Assembly: GCF_000005505.3 (NCBI RefSeq)
Contig: NC_016131.3
Location: forward strand, 56,653,355 to 56,717,354
DNA: 64,000 bases
DNA from: Brachypodium distachyon
Taxonomy: Eukaryota; Streptophyta; Magnoliopsida; Poales; Poaceae
Reading direction: 5' to 3'
Shown: positions 1 to 11,839 of the stretch, piece after piece
Numbering within the stretch: the stretch's first letter is position 1
Layout: each line of letters begins with the position of its first letter
The notes under the pieces: model-generated
What the model saw: the letters and a program-made list of their open reading frames with translations, nothing else
The model's database searches: none
Told to the model about the DNA's origin: nothing
Program-made: the position numbers and the translations under genes

Positions 1-907
1 GGCGTAGGATACTCCGAACATTGCAGAAAGTATAAACGGCAAAACGATGTTTGATAACGAACTTTGGCAGAAGCCTACATCTCCAGGAGCCCTTGCTTGG
101 GTGCTCCTCCCCGTGTATCAAATCAACATGATACAAGCACGATGACTAACCCGCCGAGGACTCCGACAACCTACCGGCCGTCGCGCCTTGCAGCGGACCT
201 CCCTTAAGTGTCTGGGCCTACCAGTTTGTCTAGGTTATTTGGTTACCCCGCCGTTCCTTTATATATTAGGTCCGGGTTACAAGTGTTCGACACCAACAAC
301 AAACCCTTCGCTATTACCAAGGCCAATTGTAACCCTATACACATACGACACAATCTCAACATTTTGTGTTTGTATTTTTGTTTTTGCTAGGTTTCCCCAA
401 ATTAACCAGGCAACTTTGTTCTTCTTGCATTGAATGGCAGAGCCCCTGCCCTGCTTCGGCAAAAAAAAGTTGATAAGCACATACCCAGTGGCCAGTGCAG
501 AAAACCAACTTGCGAAGCTTATCTAGCAAACCAGGGTTCCCCAAAAAGTAAAAAAAAAGGCTGGCTGATGTGCAAGAGCAGACTTACACTCAGCAAACCT
601 GCATCACAAGACGATGGTCGATGACCCTCGATGCGACCGGGACTGGCACTAAGATGTGGCTATCCATATATAGTTCTCATATTTTTTGTGGGACACTCGA
701 AACGCCTTTCCGCAATTTGGATATCAACCTAGCATCACTATTTGTAATATTGTCTCCAAGCTAACCTTTTGATCTCCCTGGTTTAGGAAACGGGATGAGA
801 GGTTACCCGCCACTATCTGGTGCGACGGATAACCTCTCCTCGCACTGATGTGTAGCTTGTAAACTCAATGGTTCTCTTTAAAATAATAAAATTCCTGAGA
901 GGTCTAC
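1..907. other. Left edge, no gene recognised
   Basis: No convincing coding exon is seen. The remaining RPT4-like exons (Walker B, the second ATPase half, C-terminus) should follow here on the minus strand, but I could not read them. They are either outside the window or were removed. Short ORFs here lack family features. Confidence 0.4.
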
Positions 908-2822
<1,915 letters not shown>

Positions 2823-4754
2823 GGCGGTGGAGCGGAGGAAGCTTTGGAGTCTTGTTGCGGTAAACTCCACTCGACCAGATCCAATCACGACCGCAACCAG
2901 ACCAGACCTCAACTGGTTCGAGTTGCTTCCATTTGTACACCAGCCCAGAAGTAACTTCCATTTGGGCCCAATGACAAGAGTGGTAACCGCCGAAATTATT
3001 TTACAGACTGCAACGTGCATACAAAAGCAGCAAGTCTTCATTGCTGCTGCTAAATTTCCTGCTGGATTGTTACAGCTGTCCATACCTGAGACGGTGAGAC
3101 CTCATCTCTGAACTCTTGATTACTTCAGAGAGATGTTGCCATGCTCGAGAGAAAGGATGTGTATCTATTTTAGCCTGGATACAGGTCAGCTGCATCTCTT
3201 CGACACTTGAGATCCAGATGCCAACCTGCACTGCACTTGCCAACAACTGGCAATCGGTGAGTGTTCCATATTCCTAATACACAATCAACACAGATACAAG
3301 AAGCAATCTAGTGATCAAACTCTGTATGTCAGGTCGACACCACTCACACAAGAATACAAGATTACTATAAATCTAATCTAATGTAATCAGTATGAGCCTA
3401 CTGAGAGAGGAAGCTACATGGAACTGCCACTATAGTCTGACCCCAGAACAATGATGAGATGGTGCACATCTCTTGCGGTCTGGGATGGTGTCTTTACTCT
3501 GAGCATCTTCTTGTAATTTGTCACACAACCATAACCAACAGTAGTAGAAAGCAAACCAGAGGAGATTAATTAGCATGTAATTAAGCATACCTAGGATCCA
3601 CACTTCAGGCAGCGAATCCCCATAAAGACTTCAGGATCGACAAAAATAAGAAGAATTATGTTCCTCCAGGAGGGCACTGGCGGAGAGTCATGGAGGCTAA
3701 ACTGGGCTGCAACCCCGCCCTTCCAAATTGCCAATTCTTTTTACTATGTATGCTTAATGTGCATCAGCACAGTCCATGTACCAATGACACATGTTTTCAG
3801 TCGGACGTTGATATTTTATCTGCTTCATGGGCCAAATCGCGAGGATATCGTAGACAAATGTGCACGAGAATCTACTTAGCTCCCTTCAATCAGCGTTGCG
3901 TCGCCTAGCTCTCTTCAATTAGCAAGCTGCACAACCGGCCGCAAAAACAAAACTCAACCACATTAACCAACAGATCGAACATGTTGTTGTGTTACATCAT
4001 GAGGTCAACTATAATCTAATGAATTTTGGTCTCACGTTCTTTTCTGGAATCGATTATGGATCGGACGGAGTAGTTATTTTTTTTGGAAGGTTCTACACAC
4101 AAAAGAATAGTTATATATTTTATATAATTGTCCTATAATTCAGAAAACCTCTCAATTGTGCCCTAATATAGTATGTCTATACTATGTTAATTTCTAGATA
4201 ATTTATGTCGACTGTTTTTCTCATTCCCCTCTTTTTTAAACCATGTCAATTGCGATGTAAATCGATGAAACTGAATATTAAGATTGTATTCATCCAACTA
4301 AAATTTGATGAGATACTCTACTTATTCAAATATTTTCCAAATAAAAAAAATTCTTACATATCTTTGTTTGATATGAAATTAGCCCTCCCTTGGGTTTCCA
4401 TCACGCTCCACCACTGCAAGAGGGGACACTGATTGGCTGAGATATTACAGGTCACTGCGGAGCTACACATTTGTCAATTCTCCAGTGCCAGGTCACAAGA
4501 TGACTGGATTAAACAGCCAATGAGCAAATCAAGAAACAACAGTTGCTTGCGCCGAGGGGACCCGCTTTTCTGTTCTCTGTTGGCATCTGCTAAACAAAAT
4601 TTCCAACTGTGGTTAAGTTACAAGATCTCCAGTCGACACAAATGAGGGAGACTCATCTCCAGTCAACACAATGGATAGAGTGTACTGAATGCCTCCATTA
4701 GTGCAGATGCTCTCCCCAAACTTATCAGATCAATGTGGCCTCACCAAGCCAACA
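2823..4754. other. Intergenic region, no gene recognised
   Basis: This covers the probable promoter side of the RPT4-like gene and the downstream side of the decayed gene at 4.7-5.8 kb. ORFs here are short and show no family signature. An isolated fragment ending in CGGACGGAGTAG near 4053-4072 looks like one end of a Stowaway element whose partner I did not find. Confidence 0.4.
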
Positions 4755-5760
4755 TTATACCCCCTGCCAATCATAATGAAGCTTGCAACCAAATCTATGC
4801 ATGGCTGAGCAACTCAAGATAACCTTGGGCTCCTGCCAGAGACAATCTTCTTGCTCTTGAAAGAAGGGCGTGCTTCCAGACCAATATGTCCATTTGTTCT
4901 CATCCGATGTCTGTAAAATCTGAAAGAGGACCAACTCCTCGATACCAGGAAAGGAAGCAGGCTGGGTCAAAATTGGCAAGGGGCGAACTCAGTGTCAGTC
5001 TTTTGAGGAAGATCGTCGAAGTAGGTGAACTCAGAATCATTAATGCCAGATTCAGAGAGGGACTGCATGCGTAATGTGGAACTCAGCTGCACTTGCCAAA
5101 AGTTGACCCGGAGCCAGGAGAAAATCATCTGTAGCAGCTGGCACTTCCTGTGGTTCAGTAGTCCTCTGAATTTTGTATTTTGGAGGTCTTCCTGATTCTG
5201 AAGCTGCTTCATGCTTTCCTACGGACTTCGGGCCAGTTCTGCCCAGTGAAATCCTAACTTGTATCAGCCCCGACCTGAATCTGTTTTCAGCATTTCTATG
5301 AGAAAGTCCATACAAGAGTCATTGGTCCACCAGCACAACAGCACGTTCTGGTTATAGAATGGACACATTCACTACAGATAGAAAGTCTGCCTCATAAGCA
5401 TCTTGGTCTGTCCGGAAATCCAATGCTAAGGCCAAATAGTTCCGGCAAGATTCCTGGTTCCTTGGTATTACCGCTCTTGGACATTGGGCCCAAGCATCTG
5501 CGAGGGCTCTCTTTATGAGATTAGAAGTTGGTCTGTAGCTGCCAGTTCTCACTCAATCTAACAGGCTTGTGGAGTGCACTCGAGCAAGTACTTGTAACAC
5601 GGCGGGGTTCATGACTACATTTGGATCCCCAAACAGAAGAAAGTATGTATGGCCACGAAATGTTTCTGGAGAAGCAGCTCATGGTTAGGAATTTCACTGA
5701 TCACATTCAACAACATCAGATTTGATCCTGAAATAAGTCATAGATAAACCATCAATTTGT
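4755..5760 (-). pseudogene. Decayed gene of unknown family
   Basis: Coding-like stretches follow each other on the minus strand in changing frames. From about 5660 one reads FRGHTYFLLFGDPNVVMNPA, then a stop. A stretch with RTGSYRPTSNLIKRALADAW follows at 5352..5552, then one with SGRPPKYKIQRTTEPQEV at 5052..5315. The next piece, in another frame, has SESGINDSEFTYFDDLPQ (4967 to about 5075), and the last has SFPGIEELVLFQILQTSDEN (4755 to about 4975). The third piece ends ..HAVPL then stop, while the next frame continues SESGIND. That fits loss of two bases from a CTCTCT run near 5055. Another frame change lies near 4970. The chain reads like one ancestral protein of 250 or more residues. I do not recognise the family. 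The GC-rich module at 5.86-6.09 kb ends in a splice donor pointing toward this gene and was probably its first exon. Confidence 0.5.
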
Positions 5761-5861
5761 GGCTAACTAACAAGCCGCTGAAAGTTTACTCAATGCATCC
5801 CTAACCGACAAACACCCGTCTGCCTGCGCCCCGGGACTAAAAGGTCTCAGGTGCGCTTACC

Positions 5862-6095
5862 CGAGAGGACGCCAGCAGCTGCTCTGCTTCGCTCCGTCGG
5901 CGCTGGAAGGGGAAGCAAGCTCGCCTCCGATGCACCTCCTCCGCCTCCGCCTCTTCGGTCGCCGGCGGTTGGCCAACCTCGACCATCCATCCACTAGACG
6001 GAAAGCGACAGAGAGATCGAGCCTTCCCCGCTGCCGATATCGCCGGAGAGAGGGAAGAAGAAAGGGTGAGCACTCTGGCCGGCCGCCCTTCTCTG
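5862..6095 (-). repeat. Dispersed GC-rich 5' exon module, copy 1
   Basis: Read on the minus strand, this matches the plus-strand segments at 37.49-37.77 and 58.89-59.12 kb. The shared order is CGGCCGG..GAGT.CTC, CCCTTTCTTC, TCTCCGGCGA, GAGGTTGGCCA.CCGCCGGCGA, GGAG..GAGCTT, CTTCAGCGCCG.CGG and CTCTCGGGTAAGCGCA. The last part is a splice donor. This copy lies directly upstream of the decayed gene at 4.75-5.76 kb and was probably its leader or first exon. Confidence 0.6.
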
Positions 6096-6269
6096 CGGTT
6101 CGGGTATCGGCATTGGGAGGATCCATCGTGTCAGTCGTCACTGGGCTCAGATGGGCTGCGGCCCATTTGCACGTAATGGGTCATGTACTCACGTTACGTA
6201 TTACTATTATCCAATTCGACGTTGGGTCGTCGTATACGTACGTATGTAGTGGGCACCTATATGGGCTGG

Positions 6270-6510
6270 TAGCCTGGTATGCGTCTCGAAAGAAAAAAAA
6301 AACCTCGCCGTCGCCGCCTCCTCGGTCCTCGCTCGCCGGCGTGGACGAAGGCTACCGCGTGGGCCGCCTCCAGGTCCGGAACAGGAGGAGACCTAGCTAG
6401 GACGAGGGATCGAGGAGGCTCGCCCCGGCGCCGGACGCGATCCCCACCCCTCCGACCTGGCTCGGGACGACGGCACATGACTCCCTCCCGTCTCCCGGTT
6501 AGTATTCTCC
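6270..6510 (+). other. GC-rich leader exon candidate, block 1 copy
   Basis: A CpG-rich stretch ends in ATGACTCCC followed closely by a possible splice donor (CCCGGTTAGTA). The same arrangement occurs at 25.31-25.53 kb (ATGACTCCCGGTGAGTA), and downstream sequence is alignable too (TATGCTT.CTAAA.CACAA, GACCTGCATTGGTT, CCCAAAGGTAAACA). It looks like the 5' exon of a plus-strand transcript. No protein can be assigned. Confidence 0.4.
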
Positions 6511-7033
6511 GCCTTCTATTTCTAGCTTTGCGGTATGCTTCCTAAACCACAAAAGGAGATTCACATGTGGCCTGCATTGGTTTCTGACTGGAACTTTGTG
6601 TGAAGTCGGATCCCAAAGGTAAACAGTAATTGTCCGTGTGGACCGAGAATGTAGATCTCAGCTCAGAAGGAAGAAAAATAATAATTCACGACTAGTTTCG
6701 TTGCCAGTTCATTCTGAAAATGGACTTGTGGATTGCAGAGAAATGTGATTTTTTTCGTAGATTGGACAACATTGCTATGGTACCAAGTTTGCAATAGTCC
6801 TTTTAATGAACTGAACCAATAACGTAGCATTCATTCACAAAATTACCTATGACTCGCCGAGTGTGAAGCAAGTGCTAGCAGTAACTCTGTCTTACTTCCA
6901 TGGCCTGCAAGTTCACCCACCAACTTGCAAGTCCCAGCCTTCGAGAATTCACTGAATGAGAACTGTGTTGCGGCTCTAGAGAAATGACGCCTAATACAGA
7001 CTCTCGAGAAACTAGCAATTTTGGGTGTTGCAG

Positions 7034-7237
7034 CTGTATGCTGGAATTTTGCGCACAAACCAGGACACTGTACTTATGTTTGACGATCCACGGATCCAGA
7101 TACGCCAGCTTCAGTGCTTGCTGTTGGATTCAGTTCTATTCTCTACGCTCAGGAGTGGCGATTGCAGCTTTTACGTGAGAGGTGATGGGTATGCAGCCGT
7201 GCTGCCGCTAGTTTCAGCTCATGATTGCCGTGTATGA
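7034..7237 (+). other. Exon-like conserved segment, block 1 copy
   Basis: The segment follows an acceptor-like TTGCAG and opens CTGTATGCTGGAATTTTGCG. It is open for about 68 codons (LYAGILRTNQDTVLMFDDP..) to a TGA. A similar segment lies at 26.16-26.35 kb, also after TTGCAG, but frames diverge after MFDDP because of small indels. It could be a coding exon in one copy or an untranslated exon of the leader at 6.3-6.5 kb. I do not recognise the protein. Confidence 0.3.
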
Positions 7238-7239
7238 AT

Positions 7240-8003
7240 AATCTACTGATTTATCTCTTACTTTTATATTGAGCTTCTTGAGGATATTATCCCTATATTT
7301 TGTCTAGGCTGTCTTCACCCAGCATATTATCTATGTTTTGTGAGTTGCTTAGCTTTCACTTATCTGATGATTAGACTTGAGATATGCATTTGTACCAGTA
7401 AAAGAACATGTCAAGCTAAATAGTAAAGTTTTACAAGCTCAAATGAGAATGCTCTTCTTTTGCTGGAAATGGAATTGCACCTAACTGATTTTCATATAAC
7501 AGTTTTCATGTAATTCCTTGAGAAAACGACCAAGTTTGCATTAGCCCTTTACTTTGCACTAAACATTGCTAGAGTGCAGATACAAAGCTGCACCACGGGC
7601 TGACTTTGGGCTGGCCCTGCTTGGAAGCAATGTGTAAGTTAGTCTGGGAAGGCTAGATTTTCCTTTTGATTGTGAAATTACCATGTTACGTGCTTTCCAT
7701 TCATATACATCTGCAGTATGAATCCACTGTTACAAAGAGCGATGTTCCATATACATATATGGTTGTGAGTTTTAAAACCCATGCATTAATCATCTGAACA
7801 ATACATGCAAATAAACTCAGTAATACAAGATAAATTAGTTTTATGGACTTTGTAACACGATGTAGTAAGAAAGAACACACTACTCCTGTGAAAATAGAAG
7901 CCCCTGAAAAGTCTAACCTAGCCCCAACATTAGAGTACTCGGTACTAAATATAACCTGTGGCGTCCAAGCACTCATATATGATAACATCAAACACCAAGG
8001 ATA
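7240..8003. other. Spacer downstream of LecRK A
   Basis: No gene is seen. The interval matches in order the spacer at 26.35-27.28 kb (GAATAAT.TACTGATT.., CTTGAGGAT, TCATATATGA.AACATCAAACACCA), as expected for the second copy of the duplicated block. It holds the 3' flank of LecRK A. Confidence 0.5.
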
Positions 8004-10007
8004 TCATCTTCCTCCTGAGATTCTGGATATTGTGCCAATGCTTGCTTTTGATGAAGGGTATGACAATGTGTGCGGGTCAAACCTTTCATCCTGCATTAGA
8101 TAGAGCATGCTGAAGCTCATATCTGTATGTGTCAACTCTGGGAGTGGCAAATCACCATCAATGTACTGCATGATTTGCTGCATGTCAGGCCTTGCATTGG
8201 TAAATGGGTGTGAGCATAGTAGTCCCAGCTTTAGCACCAGGCATGCCTCACCAACATTATAGTCACCTCGTAGACTCATGTCTACAGCCTCGGTTAGTGA
8301 TCCTTTGCGCCAATTCTCAAGAACCCAATCAACTAATACCAGTTGATTACCTTGTGCATCACTGCTAACTGGCCTTTTCCCACAGGTAACCTCAAGAAGG
8401 AACATGCGAAAGGCGAACACATCTATGAGAGGAGATGCCTTACCTGTGCTTATTAATTCTGGGGCTAGGTAACCCATAGTACCAACCACGTGTGTGGTCT
8501 GTTGGTCAGTTCCATGATCATAAAGTCTTGCAAGGCCAAAGTCACCTAATCGTCCGTTCATTTCACTGTCAAGAAGTACATTGCTTGCCTTGATGTCACG
8601 GTGAATGACAACTTTCTCCCACTTCTCGTGGAGGTAGAGCAAACCTGATGCAATATCCTTGATTATCCGAAACCTCTGAGCCCAATTTAACGTAGGTTTT
8701 TGCTCACCACAGTGCAAATACTTATCAAGGCTACCATTTGACATGTAGTCATACACTATAAGAAGTTCACCTTTTCTCCTACAATAGCCAAGTAACTGAA
8801 CGAGGTTGCGATTTCGGATGTGGCCAATGCTGACAACCTCAGCAACAAACTCCTTCATACCCTGTCTCGACTCATGGGACATTTTCTTCACAGCAACCTC
8901 TTTTTGAGATGATCGAAGTGCTCCTTTATATACCTTTCCAAATCCTCCTGCACCAAGTAGGTTTTTGCTTTTAAACCCTTCTGTGGCTTGGTACAAATCC
9001 TTGTATGAAAACCGGTGTGGCCCGAACTCGATCTCCCAATCTTCTTTTAGCTCAGCATACCTCAGTTGCCTCCTCATAAGTAAAATGATCACAGCTCCCA
9101 CAGCAATTATGAGTGCTGCACTGGCTATTGGTAAAATGATCTCCAAGAGCTTTGGCTGATGCTTCGGACCCTGACGAGGTAGCTTTGGCAGCTTTGCAAT
9201 ATTGATCACTGGAGCTGGTATGTTCATGCCAAAGCTCCAGCCTAGCACATAGTGTCTTGAGTCCACTTCGCCTGTTGATGATGAGAAGCCGATGTATGAT
9301 GGCTCTTGTAGCACCGTTGAGAGGTCACAGTAGGTCGAGATGAGTGGTCTTGTAGGTTTCTCCATTTGGAGGGGAGCCATGGTTACATTGATTTTCTTTG
9401 CTTCTCCGTTGTAGTCCACCCACACTTGCATTGCGTCACCACTAACAAGACTCATATTTTGGAAGTTACTACTCCTATCATCGTAGTAGCCTGCAGAGTG
9501 GGACTGTACAGAGTGGAGGTCGTTGATGTCGATGCCTATATGGTTGGCATCCTTGTCTTGGAACTCGAGGTTTAGGACGGTATCTAGCTCGATGGCGAAG
9601 ATATGGTTGCTCAAGTTGCCGTTGTTCTGGGAGTTCATGAAGCCCATGTATTGGCTGGGCAATGCATCTGAGAAGTTCTTGCTTGGGGCGACGATGAAGG
9701 CCAAGCCGTGTCGGCTCAAGATGGGGTAGCTAGAGTGGATGGCGAAAATGAAGGCGACTGAGAAAGACTGCACTGTATCATTGTATGATTTGCGGAAGTG
9801 CAAAGGAATTGGGTAGAATGCATGACCTTTGAAAGTAAGTGAGCCATTGGTTAGCTCAAGGAGTCCATTCGACATGATTGTAGCAGCATCGTCGACAGTG
9901 AGATTAGCACCAGTAAAGCCAAGGTACAAAAATTGGTCATTACCAGTTGCAGTGAAGAATGCGAGGCTAAGGCCAAAGCACACAAGGAAGGGAAGGAAGA
10001 ACATCAT
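8004..10007 (-). CDS. L-type lectin receptor-like kinase (LecRK A)
   Basis: Predicted plasma-membrane receptor kinase with an extracellular lectin and cytoplasmic Ser/Thr kinase, 667 residues in one exon, a typical length. Signal peptide about 1-22; legume-lectin domain about 24-265, with metal-ligand pattern E140, D142, N146, D151, H156; membrane helix about 288-311; kinase about 345-620. The glycine loop is GAGGFG (352-357), with Lys374 in VAVKK, HRD at 469-471, DFG at 489-491 and APE at 515-517. The tail ends SGGR. The start is supported by alignment of MMFFLP with MKFFFL in LecRK C. Subdomain IX reads DVFAFR where every paralog has DV(F/Y)(A/S)FG. A near-invariant Gly is Arg534 (codon CGC, positions 8406-8408), and the preceding PLTD is PLID. 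Catalytic motifs are otherwise intact, so activity may be reduced rather than lost. Closest paralog here is LecRK C; B lies upstream in the same orientation. Confidence 0.93.
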   Translation of the reverse strand: MMFFLPFLVCFGLSLAFFTATGNDQFLYLGFTGANLTVDDAATIMSNGLLELTNGSLTFKGHAFYPIPLHFRKSYNDTVQSFSVAFIFAIHSSYPILSRHGLAFIVAPSKNFSDALPSQYMGFMNSQNNGNLSNHIFAIELDTVLNLEFQDKDANHIGIDINDLHSVQSHSAGYYDDRSSNFQNMSLVSGDAMQVWVDYNGEAKKINVTMAPLQMEKPTRPLISTYCDLSTVLQEPSYIGFSSSTGEVDSRHYVLGWSFGMNIPAPVINIAKLPKLPRQGPKHQPKLLEIILPIASAALIIAVGAVIILLMRRQLRYAELKEDWEIEFGPHRFSYKDLYQATEGFKSKNLLGAGGFGKVYKGALRSSQKEVAVKKMSHESRQGMKEFVAEVVSIGHIRNRNLVQLLGYCRRKGELLIVYDYMSNGSLDKYLHCGEQKPTLNWAQRFRIIKDIASGLLYLHEKWEKVVIHRDIKASNVLLDSEMNGRLGDFGLARLYDHGTDQQTTHVVGTMGYLAPELISTGKASPLIDVFAFRMFLLEVTCGKRPVSSDAQGNQLVLVDWVLENWRKGSLTEAVDMSLRGDYNVGEACLVLKLGLLCSHPFTNARPDMQQIMQYIDGDLPLPELTHTDMSFSMLYLMQDERFDPHTLSYPSSKASIGTISRISGGR

Positions 10008-10104
10008 GTGAGACTAGTATATAACTCGTAAAATGGAAATCAAATGCAAGGGTGAAGCACCTCACAGGCCAGCCATTTTGTGCTTGCAGATAGCAGACGC
10101 TAAA

Positions 10105-10174
10105 GCTATTTAAATTGATTTGCAGTGAGGGAAGTTTCCTCTTTCTCTTTTTTCCACATGTATCATTGTCTGAC
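10105..10174 (-). promoter_or_regulatory. LecRK A upstream region with shared motif
   Basis: On the coding strand an AATTTAAATAGC box (TATA-like, near 10105-10116) lies about 100 bases before the ATG. The motif GACAATGATACATGTGGAAAA lies at 10149..10170. Similar motifs occur at matching distances before B, C, D and E, so the element is probably part of the inherited promoter. Confidence 0.45.
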
Positions 10175-10179
10175 AGTGA

Positions 10180-11839
10180 TGGTACTTTAGACTAAGAAAG
10201 TGATTTGTTTATTTTTGTTTTTAAAAAAGCAACATTGACTTGGTTTACTTGCATAAAAGGGAAAGTCATAGATCTCCTGTCGAGTCCTTGAACAAATCCT
10301 TTTTAGCTGTGATGTTCTGTGCGTAGGCAGTAGTAGGCCCTTTTGTTGAACTATAACACTGTTTGCTGTTTTGCCTGTCTTTCTGTTCTAAGTGTTCTTA
10401 GATATCCTAGCCTGAAAGGAACATGACTATCAGTCTATATGTTACAAATGTCATGGGATCAGTCTGAATAGAACAATGGGTTTAGTCCACTCCAATCAAC
10501 ATCTGAAGAATCATTCTGTCCAACCAGAACCGAGTTGCAGGTTGCTTGTTGCCACTAGTCAAACAACAACTGAAGTGCTGACCAACCAAACTGGGTTGCC
10601 GGTTTCCTGTTGCTATTGCAATAAGTATACTTACCTCAAATATTTCTTGACCTTGATATTCACCATACATATATTTGCTGTACTTAATACTCCATCAACT
10701 AATTTATATTGTAGGAAGTGTCAAAATGCTGTTCTTGACTTTGATTGCCTGTAGCCACCAAATATCAATTACTCTCAGCTGATTCCATGATGGATTTGGC
10801 ATTTGCCTCCTTGACTAGGAATCAATTAATAAGCTCTATAAAATATTGTTCATATATTTCATTTGCTGGCAGCACTGTAGCACACTCTGCTCATACGTAC
10901 AAGGTGCCATGCTTAGTACTTGCAGGTTCTGTAGCAATACCCAGGATTTCAGGATCTCATCTTCTAAGCTGCCACTCAAATATTTCACAGTGCTTCATTT
11001 TCCTTTTATTATTTTTTCATGTATGGGAGATAACTTTTTTCAATTTATATTTTTTTCTCAAATTCGAATACATTTTGTTTCCTTGGGGTAAGTCAAGTCT
11101 CTTATGAAAATTAAATAGTCCTATATCTTTGTTGAGTACGACGGATGAATAATTTTTCTATTGACTAAGTCGTGCCCTCAGTTAGTCTATTTACTCCTCC
11201 TGGTACCTTAATCCCCTTCAAGCCATGCCGTCTGGCCTCCTTTGTATGGTAGTCACTCTCTTTTATGAACTATAGCAAACAGCCTGCTACCTTCAACCTC
11301 AGCTAAATTCCTAAATACCTCATAAAAATTCAGGTATTCTCTATAGTTTATGTTGCCTCAGAACTTTTCTAGAAAAATTCCAGGCTGTGGGCTGCGCTCT
11401 CACCGCCGCTAGAACAGTAAGAGTAGTTACTACATAAATATTCTCACCCACATCTATGCCGATCGTTGAACCTGGCCTGTGGGCTGCGCTCTCACCGCCA
11501 CGTCCTCGAACCTCAACAACTATAAACTATAAATACTTGAGGGCAACTGACGCAACTTTTCACTTCTTAGCCTCTACAATTACATTTGTGTAAGTAGTTG
11601 TGTCCTCATAAACATTTTAGATCTCTTATTCTTACAACTTCTATAGACATCATTACAAAAGAAACCTTTTCAGACTAAGCAAGGATGACCACTCTGTAGG
11701 GCTCCCCACACATCTTCTTTAGGGGTGAACATCTTACTATAATCACACACAGTATGTCAATTCAGTGGGATAATTCATTACAAGTCCGTAAAAGGAAAAT
11801 AAGAAGGTAAACTTAAACAAAATCAAGATAACATGCTAG
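10180..11839. other. Spacer between LecRK A and B
   Basis: No gene is seen. Pieces match the C-D spacer in order, for example ATTACTC.CAG.TG.TTCCATGATGG..TTTGCCTCCTTGAC at 10766 against 30258. The interval includes the 5' flank of A and the 3' flank of B. A 25-base phrase (TGTGGGCTGCGCTCTCACCGCC with its flanks) is repeated near 11386 and 11478. Confidence 0.45.
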
